A DNA stretch of 34,907 nt, taken from the NCBI GenBank assembly GCA_903863395.1, contig CAIPBW010000299.1, positions 1-34,907 on the forward strand. The letters are read 5' to 3'. The notes below the pieces were generated by a model, which did no database searches, was not told the origin of the DNA, and was given only the letters and a program-made list of their open reading frames with translations. This DNA is from an uncultured beta proteobacterium (GTDB lineage Bacteria; Pseudomonadota; Gammaproteobacteria; Burkholderiales; Burkholderiaceae_C). The position numbers and the translations under genes are program-made. The number at the start of each line of letters is the position of its first letter. Positions within the stretch are counted from its first letter, which is position 1. Shown here piece after piece: positions 17,256-26,543 of the stretch.

Positions 17256-18601
17256 AGGCTCCCCTGCTGGGGCAGGCGCAAGACAAATTCCGCGCCGCCG
17301 CCGGGCCGGTTGCTGGCGCTCAAATTGCCGCCGTGGCGGTCCACAATGCCGTAGCTGATCGACAGACCCAGCCCGGTGCCCTGGCCCACCTGCTTGGTGG
17401 TGAAGAACGGCTCAAACAAGCGCCCCAGATGGTCGGGCGCAATGCCGGGCCCGTTGTCGGCAAAGCGCAGTTCAATCATGCCGCCGTGGCAATGCCCGCT
17501 GATGTGCAGGCGCGGATCGGCCGCGCTGGCGGTGGCGTCGCAGGCGTTTTGCACCAGGTTCATCACCACTTGCTGGAGCTGGCCGGAGGAGCCGGTGCAA
17601 ACCAGGTCGGGTGGTAGCTCCACATCCACCTTGAAGCGCGACGCCGCACTTTGCGTCACCCAGCGCACCGAGCGCTCCACCACCTCGTTGAGGCGCACGT
17701 CCTCGGGGTTGGCCTTGTCGATGGCCGAGAAGCGCTTGAGCGCATCGACAATGTCGCGCGTGCGTTCGGCCCCCTCGACCATGCCTTCGATCAGCACAGG
17801 CATATCGGCCTGGATGCGGTCAATGCGCAACTCCTGGCGCAAGTCCTGCAGCGCCGCGTTGTCGGCGCAGCCGTTGGCATGCACCGCCTGTAGATAGCGC
17901 TCCAGACGCTGGCCGTAGCGCTGCAGCGACAGCACATTGCCCAGCACAAAGCTGATCGGGTTGTTCAGTTCGTGCGCCACACCCGCCACCAGGCGGCCCA
18001 GCGACACCATTTTTTCGGCGTGCAGCAACTGGCTTTGCGTGCGCTTGAGGTCTTCGTGCGCCTGGCGCAGGGCCTGGTAGGCGCGCTGCAACTCGCCCAC
18101 CGGTCGGCCCGTCACCACCGTGCCGATGAGCTTGCCAGTTTGCGACAGACGCGGCGTGCAGTTCATCGACACCGGCACCGTGGAGCCGTCGCCCGCGCGC
18201 AGGAAAAACTCGCAGTCGTACAGGCTCTCGCGTCCCACGGCGGAAAACATGGCGCGCGCCTTGACGCGCTGGGCGTCATCCGCGAACAACTCGTACACCG
18301 AGGTGTGCTCCAACTCCTTCAAGGGTTTGCCACACAGATGCAGCATGGAAGGATTGACCTCGACGATGGCACCATGACGATCGCAGACAATCAGGATGTC
18401 GGACATCGACGCCAGCACGCTCTCAATGAACTGGTGCGAGTCCTCCAGCGCGGCGTTCTTCTCTTCAAGCTCCACCTCGTACTGAAGCAGTTCGTTATAG
18501 ACCTCGTCCATCTTCTGGATCACTTCGATCCAGGCCTGCTCGCCAAACTGTTCGCCCGCTGCGGGCACACCCGGCCTAGCGGGCGGGGCGGTAGTGGACA
18601 T
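17243..18601 (-). CDS. hoxJ: HoxJ/HupT-type histidine kinase of the H2-sensing cascade
   Basis: Start at 18601 (MSTTAPP). WIEVIQKMDEVYNELLQYEVELEEKNAALEDSHQFIESVLASMSDILIVCDRHG is the HupT/HoxJ N-terminus/PAS signature; H-box VAHELNNPISF, ATPase DNGPGI, GTGLGLSISYGIV. Confidence 0.85.
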   Translation of the reverse strand: MSTTAPPARPGVPAAGEQFGEQAWIEVIQKMDEVYNELLQYEVELEEKNAALEDSHQFIESVLASMSDILIVCDRHGAIVEVNPSMLHLCGKPLKELEHTSVYELFADDAQRVKARAMFSAVGRESLYDCEFFLRAGDGSTVPVSMNCTPRLSQTGKLIGTVVTGRPVGELQRAYQALRQAHEDLKRTQSQLLHAEKMVSLGRLVAGVAHELNNPISFVLGNVLSLQRYGQRLERYLQAVHANGCADNAALQDLRQELRIDRIQADMPVLIEGMVEGAERTRDIVDALKRFSAIDKANPEDVRLNEVVERSVRWVTQSAASRFKVDVELPPDLVCTGSSGQLQQVVMNLVQNACDATASAADPRLHISGHCHGGMIELRFADNGPGIAPDHLGRLFEPFFTTKQVGQGTGLGLSISYGIVDRHGGNLSASNRPGGGAEFVLRLPQQGSLQAP

Positions 18602-19040
18602 GCGCCTCTCCCTGTGCACTATGCGCGTGGTGATGCGCCGCCAGGAGCGCCACCACATTGAGCTTGCCGTGGCGCACGCCGCGCTGCGCCATCAGGGCAT
18701 CGGCAAACTGGCGCACGTCGGCGGTGGGGCCTTTCAGGATCACCGACTCCATGCAGTTGTCGTGGTCCAGGTGCGAGTGCATCGATGCCACCGTCAGGTC
18801 GTGGCGCTGGTGCTGCAAGCCGGTGAGCCGCTCCGCGAGTTCGCGTTCGTGGTGGTTGAACACATAGGACAGATTGGCCACGCAGTACCCAGCAGGTGTG
18901 TCGCGCTGGCGGTCGCCCTCAATCGCACTGCGGATCAAATCACGCACCGCCTCCGACCGGTTGGCATACCCGCGCGCCGCGATCAGGTCATCAAACTGGC
19001 TGGCCAGCGATTCGTCCAGAGAAATGGTGAAGCGTTCCAT
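18576..19040 (-). CDS. nikR: Nickel-responsive regulator NikR
   Basis: Start at 19040 (MERFTISLDESLASQFDDLIAARGYANRSEAVRDLIRSA ribbon-helix-helix); nickel-site region HQRHDLTVASMHSHLDHDNCMESVILKG and QRGVRHGKLN. Confidence 0.95.
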   Translation of the reverse strand: MERFTISLDESLASQFDDLIAARGYANRSEAVRDLIRSAIEGDRQRDTPAGYCVANLSYVFNHHERELAERLTGLQHQRHDLTVASMHSHLDHDNCMESVILKGPTADVRQFADALMAQRGVRHGKLNVVALLAAHHHAHSAQGEAHVHYRPAR

Positions 19041-19132
19041 CGAATTACCTCCATGCACAGCCACCCCGCCCCGGTCGGGCAACGCAGCTTGCGTATCCGT
19101 CCGCGCCTAACCAGGGCCGACAGCCCACCCGC

Positions 19133-19792
19133 TTAGTAGCGGTACGTCAGACCGATAGCGGCCCGGGGTAGCACCGTCAGGCTGCTGATTGAATCGCGCA
19201 TCGTCTTGGTTTGCGCGTCGATGTCAGTTTGTGTGATGGTGTAGCCGGAGTAGGTTTTGTTCAAAACGCTGGTGCTGACATCGGAATTGAACGAGCCGAT
19301 CGTGACACCGAGGTCGGCGTAAAAGCCCAGGCCACTTTGCTGGCCCGACTGATGTCCGAAGCCCAGCCCCAGGTAGGCTGTCGAATTGGGATAGGTAAGG
19401 TTCACGTTGAAGGTTTCGCCGGTCAGGTTCACGGGTTTGCCGTTGATGGTGGCGCTGCCGCCAACGCTTTTGAATTCGGCCTTGATGTCATTCATCGTCA
19501 AGCCACCCACCAGCCGGAAGCCACCGTCAAACGGGAACCAGTCGGCAAAAACGCCGGCTTGGCTGGCCTTGAGCGAACCGGTCGCGCTGATGCCGCTTTG
19601 AACCCCATCCTTGCTCATGCTCAGGCCAGCGGCGTATTCGCCGCGCAAGCCCCAGTTGGACCCCATGGGCTGTGCGTAACCGATTGAATACAGGCCCGGC
19701 GCGCCTACACCGCCAAACACATCGCCCGCCTGAGCAACGCCGCCCAGACCGAACAAAACAGCCAATACGACAAGGTTCTTATTCATAGTCAT
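19133..19792 (-). CDS. Putative outer-membrane beta-barrel protein, function unknown
   Basis: ORF 19133-19825; start MTMNKN at 19792, signal peptide NLVVLAVLFGLGGVAQAGD, alternating amphipathic strands, C-terminal aromatic (GLTYRY). Confidence 0.7.
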   Translation of the reverse strand: MTMNKNLVVLAVLFGLGGVAQAGDVFGGVGAPGLYSIGYAQPMGSNWGLRGEYAAGLSMSKDGVQSGISATGSLKASQAGVFADWFPFDGGFRLVGGLTMNDIKAEFKSVGGSATINGKPVNLTGETFNVNLTYPNSTAYLGLGFGHQSGQQSGLGFYADLGVTIGSFNSDVSTSVLNKTYSGYTITQTDIDAQTKTMRDSISSLTVLPRAAIGLTYRY

Positions 19793-19920
19793 TTCCCCCG
19801 GTTCACCCAAAGCCACCAACCCCATTGTGCCTTGCTAGCCACGCGGGCGCATGGGTGCAAGCTATTGCGGCCATCATAATCCATCCGCTTTCAATCGTGC
19901 ACGTGCCAACCGGGTTACGC

Positions 19921-21342
19921 TCAATGTACTGTGCAGACCATGCAGGGATCAAACGACCGCACCACATGCTCGATGGTGGGTTCTGCGCCCTCGCCTGCGG
20001 GCAAGCCTACCAGGGCCAACTCCAGCGGACCGGGTTGGCCACGGGTGTCGCGCGGGGAAAAATTCCAGGTGGTGGGGGCGATGATCTGGTAGCGCTCGAT
20101 TTGCCCGTCCTTGACCGATATCCAGTGGCCCAGGCCGCCGCGTGCGGCTTCCACCAGGCCCACGCCTTGCCCGCTGTGCGGCAGTTCACTGCTCTGGTAG
20201 AAGGCCTCGCCCAGAGTGATGTCACGCAGCCACTGCTCCATGGCGGGCAGCACGCGCGCGAGTTCGACCATGCGCGCCACCATGCGTGCGCTCACGCTGG
20301 CGCCGTGGCGTTGCACCAGGTCGCGCAACAGCGGCTGACCCGCGACCATCTGACGCGCCAGCGCACCGGTCTCGGCAACCTGAGCGCCATAGCGCGGTGC
20401 CTTGCACCAGGTGTAGGCGTCGGTCTTGTCCACATCGACCACAGTCTGCCCCTCGGCGGGCGACAGCGGGGCGCTGCCGGACAACCACGCATGGCGCGTG
20501 TCCTCGGTGATTCTCTGCGGCTCCAGCGGCTCCACGCCCAGGCCGGGTTGCCACACGCCGCTGGGCCACAAGTCGTAGGCCCCGTAGGACAGAAAACGGT
20601 CGGCCGCGCACCCTATTTTTTCCAACCCCAGATCAAATGCCAGTTGCAAAAACTGCGCAAAGTCGCCCGATCGGCCCGCAGCCCAGGCGCGCAAGGCGTC
20701 TTCGGAATCGATTTGCGCAAAGTGCTCGAGCGTGTCGCCGATCAGCGTGGTTTCCACAAAGGCGCGAAAGTCGCGCAGCAAGGCCTGGATGCGCACGCGT
20801 TCCGACGCCGTGATGGCCTTGGTGCTGCCGCCGGCCTGCAAGGCCAGGGAATGCGGCCAGCGCCCGGCCATAAAGCCCATCAGCTTGAGCAGGTTGGCGC
20901 GCGCCACCAGCGCCGGTGCCGCTGCCGAACCCTGGCCCGCCATGAAACGCGCCGCCGCCCCCGCGTACCAGCCGCGCGTGGCGTACTGGCTGCGCGTGAA
21001 GTCGGGCATGAAGAACAGGTAGAAGTGCGTCACATGGTCGGCCAGGTTTTCTGCCGCCTGCACCAGATGCGCGGCAAGCCTGCCATTGGGGGGCGCTTGA
21101 ACACCGCAGAGCGCTGCCAGCGCTGCCGCGGCCGCCGCCGACTGCGCCACCGAGCAGATGCCGCAGATGCGCGGCACGATGGTCAGCGCGTCGTGCGGTG
21201 GTCGCCCCACCAGCAGTTGCTCAAAGCCCCGAAACAGCGGCGAATTCACCTGCGCCGACGCGACTTGCCCGCCAAGCACTTCGAGACTGATTTCCAGATC
21301 GCCTTCCACCCGGTTGAAGGGCCCAAGCAGCACGCGGCTCAT
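19921..21342 (-). CDS. hoxC: Regulatory (H2-sensing) [NiFe]-hydrogenase large subunit HoxC/HupV
   Basis: L1 motif RICGICSVAQ; protein ends directly at the L2 motif SFDPCMVCTVH-stop with no cleavable C-terminal peptide. Confidence 0.93.
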   Translation of the reverse strand: MSRVLLGPFNRVEGDLEISLEVLGGQVASAQVNSPLFRGFEQLLVGRPPHDALTIVPRICGICSVAQSAAAAAALAALCGVQAPPNGRLAAHLVQAAENLADHVTHFYLFFMPDFTRSQYATRGWYAGAAARFMAGQGSAAAPALVARANLLKLMGFMAGRWPHSLALQAGGSTKAITASERVRIQALLRDFRAFVETTLIGDTLEHFAQIDSEDALRAWAAGRSGDFAQFLQLAFDLGLEKIGCAADRFLSYGAYDLWPSGVWQPGLGVEPLEPQRITEDTRHAWLSGSAPLSPAEGQTVVDVDKTDAYTWCKAPRYGAQVAETGALARQMVAGQPLLRDLVQRHGASVSARMVARMVELARVLPAMEQWLRDITLGEAFYQSSELPHSGQGVGLVEAARGGLGHWISVKDGQIERYQIIAPTTWNFSPRDTRGQPGPLELALVGLPAGEGAEPTIEHVVRSFDPCMVCTVH

Positions 21343-22349
21343 TTTTCGATCTTCCTCACCGCTGGCCGCACCACGGTATGGTCGGCCAGGGAGTTGGCGC
21401 GCACCCGCTTGGGTGTGGCCGATTTGGACAGCGCCGCCAGCGCAACAAACCAGGCTTTGGGCATGTCAGCGGGCAGCCCGATGGGGATGCCAGCGAGCTT
21501 GTGCGTCTCCTGAAACGGATGCCCGGGCGACTCAAAGCCCGGCTCGACACAGGTGATGCAGGCAAAGCCGCCGCGCAGGCACGAGCCCGCGCCGTTCCAG
21601 GTGCGCAGGTTGCAATCGGCATGCGCCTGTGTACCCTTGCAACCCAGGTTTTCCATCAAACAGCCCTGGTCGGAATGCTTCTTGGCGCTGGCCTTGAACT
21701 CGTAATACTCATTGCGCGGGCAGCCGTGGTGCACCAGTTGCTCGGCGTACAGCAGGGGGCGGCCAAGCTCGTCGAGGTCGCTGGCGCGCAAGCCTTCGGT
21801 GGCGAGTTTTTCCAGGGTATCGACCACCCAGCCCGGGTGCACCGGGCAGCCGGCAATGTTGACCACCGGCAGGCCGCCGCGGGCGACAAAGTCTTCGCCC
21901 AGCAAGCCGCCAAAATCGGCCACCTCGTACTGCAAGCCGGTGGCCGCCAGTGGGTTGCCCGGCGTGCTGGCCGACAGGCCGCCATAGGCGCTGCACGACC
22001 CAATCGCAAACACCCAGCGCGCGCGCTGCGCCAGGCGCTCTACCCATTGCGTCATCGGTACGCCCGTGCCTGCAAGCAGATGGAATTTGCCGGTTCCGTG
22101 CGGGCCGCGCAGCATCGCGCCTTCTACGCACAGCACATCAAAATCGACCGTGCCATCGGCGCAGCCTTCGATCACCTGCAGGGCTTCGTGCCCGCTTTCA
22201 CGCGCAAGAGCCGGGTGCCACAGCATCTCGATACCAGCGCCGCGCAGTTCGTCAAACAGGGGGCGCGGCTCGCTGCACAGCAGCGACTGGGTGCAGCCCC
22301 CACAACCGGCGCTTTGCAGCCAGAGTACGCGCAGCGCGGTGGCGGTCAT
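21339..22349 (-). CDS. hoxB: Regulatory [NiFe]-hydrogenase small subunit HoxB/HupU
   Basis: SAGCGGCTQSLL, GSCSAYGGL, NIAGCPVHPGW, GCKGTQAHADC; no Tat signal peptide; overlaps hoxC and hoxA by ATGA. Confidence 0.93.
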   Translation of the reverse strand: MTATALRVLWLQSAGCGGCTQSLLCSEPRPLFDELRGAGIEMLWHPALARESGHEALQVIEGCADGTVDFDVLCVEGAMLRGPHGTGKFHLLAGTGVPMTQWVERLAQRARWVFAIGSCSAYGGLSASTPGNPLAATGLQYEVADFGGLLGEDFVARGGLPVVNIAGCPVHPGWVVDTLEKLATEGLRASDLDELGRPLLYAEQLVHHGCPRNEYYEFKASAKKHSDQGCLMENLGCKGTQAHADCNLRTWNGAGSCLRGGFACITCVEPGFESPGHPFQETHKLAGIPIGLPADMPKAWFVALAALSKSATPKRVRANSLADHTVVRPAVRKIEK

Positions 22350-23818
22350 GCCTGCTCCAGCCCGTAGCGCAGCAATTTGGAACGCAGCCCCACGCGCGAC
22401 AACCCAAGCTCGCGCGCCGTGGCCGACTTGTTCCAGCGGTGCCGGATCAGCGACTCCTTGAGCACCTGCATCTCCAACTGCTCCATGCGATCCTTGAGCC
22501 CGCCCGAGAGCGTGGCCAGCCAGGCTTGGTCTTGCGCCTGGGTTTCACCCACGGGCGTGCGCAGCACCTGGGGCGAGAGCAATTCCGCGCCGAGCATGGG
22601 CTTTTTGCTCAGCGCCACCATGCGCAGGATTTCGTTGTGCAGTTGGCGCACATTGCCGGGCCAGGCGTAGGCGGCGATACACGCCAGCGCCTCGCTGCTG
22701 AAGCCCTGAACCGATTTACCCAACGCGCGGCAACTGCTCTCCAGCAAACGCTGGGCCAGCAAGGCCAGGTCCATCGGGCGCGCGCGCAGCGCGGGCACGT
22801 GCAGTGCCACGGTAGCCAGCCGGTAGTACAAGTCCTGGCGGAAGCGCCCGGTACGCACGTCTTCGTCCAGATCGCGGTTGGTGGCGGCAATCACGCGCAC
22901 GTCCACCGTCACCGAGCGGTTGCTGCCCAGCGGGCGGAACTCGCCTTCTTGCAGCACGCGCAGCAGCTTGACCTGAAAGGCCGGGCTGGTCTCGCCAATT
23001 TCGTCCAGAAACAGGGTGCCGCCATCGGCCTGGTGAAACAGGCCCACCCGGTCTTCGTTGGCACCGGTAAAGGCGCCGCGCTTGTAGCCGAAAAGCTCGG
23101 ATTCGAGCAGCGTGTCGGGCAGGGCTCCACAGTTTTCGGTGATGAAGGGGCGGTCGCGCCGGTGGCTCTCGTAGTGCAGCGCACGCGCCACCATCTCCTT
23201 GCCGGTGCCGGATTCGCCGGTGACCAGCACCGACAAGTCAAACGGCGCAATGCGCTCGACCAGATCGCAAACGGCGTTGAGCGGGCTGCCGGGCGCGCGG
23301 ATCAGGCCGTCCAACCCGTAGGCGTGGCGCAACTTTTCGTACTTGGACTCCACCCGCTTCTTGAGCACCGGCTCGGCAGTGCGCAAGTCCAGCGACAGGC
23401 GCTGGTTTTCCTGCTGCAGCCGCCAGACCTCGGCCGCGCGCTTGAGCGTGAGCAACATCTGCTCGGGCTGCCAGGGCTTGAGCAGGTACTGCCAGATGCC
23501 GGCTTCGTTGACGCCGCTGATGATGTCTTCGGCGTCGGTGTGGCCCGAGAGGATGATGCGCACCGCGTCCGGCCAGCGGTTGCGCACCTCTTTGAGGAAT
23601 GCCACGCCGGTGGTGCCGGGCATGCGCTGGTCGCACAGCACCACCCGGATCGGGGCTTGCGCCTGCTCGTGCTCCAGGATTTCCATGCCCGCTGCGGCGC
23701 TGCTGGCGCAAAACACCTCAAAGTCTTCTTCGAGCGTGCGGCGCAAGGCCTCCTGGGAGCGCACCTCGTCATCGACGATCAGCACGGCGGGGAGTTTGCG
23801 GGTAACGGTATCTTTCAT
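22346..23818 (-). CDS. hoxA: HoxA/HupR-type NtrC-family response regulator
   Basis: REC domain (VLIVDDE...[10 protein letters not shown]), AAA+ Walker A GESGTGKE, intact GAFTGA (KRGAFTGAN), C-terminal HTH ([25 protein letters not shown]). Confidence 0.92.
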   Translation of the reverse strand: MKDTVTRKLPAVLIVDDEVRSQEALRRTLEEDFEVFCASSAAAGMEILEHEQAQAPIRVVLCDQRMPGTTGVAFLKEVRNRWPDAVRIILSGHTDAEDIISGVNEAGIWQYLLKPWQPEQMLLTLKRAAEVWRLQQENQRLSLDLRTAEPVLKKRVESKYEKLRHAYGLDGLIRAPGSPLNAVCDLVERIAPFDLSVLVTGESGTGKEMVARALHYESHRRDRPFITENCGALPDTLLESELFGYKRGAFTGANEDRVGLFHQADGGTLFLDEIGETSPAFQVKLLRVLQEGEFRPLGSNRSVTVDVRVIAATNRDLDEDVRTGRFRQDLYYRLATVALHVPALRARPMDLALLAQRLLESSCRALGKSVQGFSSEALACIAAYAWPGNVRQLHNEILRMVALSKKPMLGAELLSPQVLRTPVGETQAQDQAWLATLSGGLKDRMEQLEMQVLKESLIRHRWNKSATARELGLSRVGLRSKLLRYGLEQA

Positions 23819-25497
23819 GAGGGGCTATTCCACCCCAGATCACGGTGAATGGCAAGATGGCGCGGCGTCCACGAGTGGGGCGAGCGCGCCACGAAGTGGT
23901 GGCGGGCAATGTGGTACGACGCATCAAAGCCGTAAAAATTGCGCTGCATCTGCTGCAACTCCTGTGCACGGTACTGGGCCAGCGGCTGGGCGGCCTCGTC
24001 GCTCTGGCGCTTGGCACGCTTGGCGGCCATGCGCTCGGCCAGGTCGGCGCTCTCGGCCAGTTGCCCTGCGCGGCGCAGCACACTTTCGGCAAAACCAGCG
24101 CCGGGCAGGCATTCGTCGTAGAAGCCGCTATGCACCGCCTCGGCGGCGGTCATGGGCAAGCGCCGCTGCATGATGCGCTGTGCACCTTCAGGCCCAACGC
24201 GCGCAGGCAGCAAATAGGTCCAGAACTCCGAGCCAAACAGGTTGCCCATGTTCTTGTAATGCGGGTTGAGCATCACGCCTTCGCGCAGCCACACCAGGTC
24301 GGCACAGCGCGCCAGAAAGCAGCCCCCGGCGCCCGCGCCAGCGTGCATTGCGGCCACGGTGAGGTGGCTTTCGCAGCGCAGGATCGCTTCGGCCAAGTCG
24401 TCCATGGCGAAGATGTTGGCCCAGGATTCGTCGGCCGGACTGGACGCGGCCTCAATCAGGTTGAGGTGGATGCCGTTGGACCAGAAATCTGCACCGCCGC
24501 GCAGCACGATCACCCGGGTCGCTCGTGACGCGGCAAAGTCAAACGCCTGGCGCAGGCGCTGGCATTGGACCGTGCCCATGGCACCGTTGTAAAACTCAAA
24601 GTCGAGCAACCCCACGCCATCGGCCTCGCTGTAGGCAATGTCCTGCCAGGTGGCATGCCCGGCCTTCCACCAGGGCGCAAGCGGCAACTCCGGCAAAGCG
24701 TCTGCCTGGGCAAACGCCAGCGTGGCCGGCAGCTTGATCGACTCCGGGCGTTTGACGTGGCCGATCCAGACCGCACCGTCTGCGGTAGCGCGCAGCACGG
24801 CGGTTGCGCGCCGCCCCAGCAGCGTGCCCGGCGCGCCGCGCAACTGCGCTTCGGGCCAGGCGTCAAACAGGTGGCAGGGTTCGCCAAAGAGCGCATCGGC
24901 CACACCTGGAAAACCATCGGCCGCGTGGATTCTGGCCAGAATCTGCGCCGTGGTCTGCGTGGCCCAATCGATGGCGCGGTCGCTCTGGCGCATCAGGGCG
25001 TGGGCTTGCCCGCTCACCTGTCGTGGGGTGAATGTGCCAGATTGCCTGCGCTCAAGCGCATTGAGCACGCATTGCACGGCAGCCTCAGTCACTTCGTTGC
25101 GGTACAACGAAGACTTCTTGACCGCACGCGTGGCAAAGGTGGCGCTGGCCCAGACCGGGCCGGCGTCCATTTCGGCCTGCGCTTGCAGCACGGTCACGCC
25201 CCAGGTGGGCTCGCCATTCTGAATCGCCCAATCCAGCGCCGAAGGCCCCCGGTCGCCCTCCACGCCCGGGTGCACCACCCAACACAGGTACTGCGACCAG
25301 ATCGATTCAGGAATGGCGCGCTTGAGAAACGGTGCCAGCACCACATCGGGCTGGAACAGCGCCACCGCCTCGTGCGTGACCTCGTCGGAAATATCAAACT
25401 CGACGCTGACGGTGTGGCCGCGTGCACCCAGTTCGCACCACAGGCGCTGTGCCAGACTGTTGAAGCTGTGGGTGAGCAGCAGAATACGCATCAGCAA
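23815..25497 (-). CDS. hypX: Hydrogenase maturation factor HypX/HoxX
   Basis: N-terminal formyltransferase-like domain (ILLLTHSFNSLAQRLWCELGARGH...HPGVEGDRGPSALDWAIQNGEPTWGVTVLQAQAEMDAGPVWAS) and C-terminal enoyl-CoA-hydratase-like domain (GGADFWSNGIHLNLIEAA). Confidence 0.93.
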   Translation of the reverse strand: MLMRILLLTHSFNSLAQRLWCELGARGHTVSVEFDISDEVTHEAVALFQPDVVLAPFLKRAIPESIWSQYLCWVVHPGVEGDRGPSALDWAIQNGEPTWGVTVLQAQAEMDAGPVWASATFATRAVKKSSLYRNEVTEAAVQCVLNALERRQSGTFTPRQVSGQAHALMRQSDRAIDWATQTTAQILARIHAADGFPGVADALFGEPCHLFDAWPEAQLRGAPGTLLGRRATAVLRATADGAVWIGHVKRPESIKLPATLAFAQADALPELPLAPWWKAGHATWQDIAYSEADGVGLLDFEFYNGAMGTVQCQRLRQAFDFAASRATRVIVLRGGADFWSNGIHLNLIEAASSPADESWANIFAMDDLAEAILRCESHLTVAAMHAGAGAGGCFLARCADLVWLREGVMLNPHYKNMGNLFGSEFWTYLLPARVGPEGAQRIMQRRLPMTAAEAVHSGFYDECLPGAGFAESVLRRAGQLAESADLAERMAAKRAKRQSDEAAQPLAQYRAQELQQMQRNFYGFDASYHIARHHFVARSPHSWTPRHLAIHRDLGWNSPS

Positions 25498-26543
25498 ATC
25501 CGGGGCAACTGCTCGCCGCTGAGCCAGTCCACAATGCGCCGCCCGCCAAACGCGGTGGTCATTTGCACAAAGTGGTGCGCGTCTTCGTTCACGGTGCCGA
25601 CAATGGCGGCCTGCGCGCCCAGCGGGTGGGCCTGCATGGCGGCAAGAAGTTTGGGCGCGTCAGCGGCAGCGCAGATCGCCAGCAGTTTGCCCTCGTTGGC
25701 CACGTACAGGGGGTCGAGGCCCAGAAACTCGCAGGCCGCAGCCACCGCCGGTTTTACTGGCAGGGCTTTCTCCTGCAGCATCATGCCCACGCCCGACTGC
25801 TGCGCAATCTCGTTCAAGGTGGTGGCCAGGCCGCCGCGTGTGGGGTCGCGCACCACGTGCAAGTCTGCCCCGCTCTCACGCATGGCGGCAATCAGGCCGT
25901 GCAAGGCGGCGGTGTCCGAAACAATGGGCGACTCAAAGCCCAGGCTTTCGCGTTCGGCCATGATCGCCATGCCGTGGTCGCCAAGCGTGCCCGACACCAG
26001 AATTGCGTCGCCCGCGCGCGCGTTGCGCCCCGAGAGTTCGTGGCCGGGTGCCACCACGCCCACGCCAGTGGTGGTGATGAACACGCCGTCGCCCTTGCCG
26101 CGCTCAACCACCTTGGTGTCGCCCGTGACGATGGGCACCCCGGCTTCGCGCGCGGCCTGCGCCATGCTTTGCACGATGCGCGCCAGATCGGCCAGGCTGA
26201 ATCCCTCTTCCAGAATGAACGCCGCCGACAGCCACAGCGGCTTGGCCCCCATCACGGCCACATCGTTGATGGTGCCGTGCACCGACAGGCAGCCGATGTC
26301 ACCGCCCGGAAAGAACAGCGGCGAGACCACATGGCTGTCGGTGGCCATCACCAGGCGGCCACCACCGGGTGCGGGCAGCAGCGCGCCGTCGTCGCCCTGC
26401 GCCAGCCACTCGTTGCCGAGGTGGCGCGCAAACAATTCTTCGATCAGTTGCGCCATGGCGCGTCCGCCCGAACCATGCGCCATGTCTACCTGACCGCGCC
26501 GGATATCGAGCGGCCGCACATAGCCCTTGCGAACTTCAGACAT
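25491..26543 (-). CDS. hypE: HypE, hydrogenase maturation
   Basis: Start at 26543; VDMAHGSGGRAMAQLIEELF, DDGALLP; ends in PRIC (catalytic C-terminal Cys). Confidence 0.96.
   Translation of the reverse strand: MSEVRKGYVRPLDIRRGQVDMAHGSGGRAMAQLIEELFARHLGNEWLAQGDDGALLPAPGGGRLVMATDSHVVSPLFFPGGDIGCLSVHGTINDVAVMGAKPLWLSAAFILEEGFSLADLARIVQSMAQAAREAGVPIVTGDTKVVERGKGDGVFITTTGVGVVAPGHELSGRNARAGDAILVSGTLGDHGMAIMAERESLGFESPIVSDTAALHGLIAAMRESGADLHVVRDPTRGGLATTLNEIAQQSGVGMMLQEKALPVKPAVAAACEFLGLDPLYVANEGKLLAICAAADAPKLLAAMQAHPLGAQAAIVGTVNEDAHHFVQMTTAFGGRRIVDWLSGEQLPRIC

Noticed and set aside
19100-19132. GGGC-CGACA-GCCC hairpin after the outer-membrane protein gene
   Set aside because: Stem of only 4 bp and no T-tract; not called as terminator.
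19825-21513. 562-aa plus-strand ORF
   Set aside because: Antisense to hoxC and the hoxB end; shadow ORF with no recognisable domain.
21950-23848. 632-aa plus-strand ORF
   Set aside because: Antisense to hoxA and hoxB; no domain-like sequence.
24565-26493. 642-aa plus-strand ORF
   Set aside because: Antisense to hypX and hypE, which carry clear family motifs; low-complexity translation typical of GC-rich shadow ORFs.
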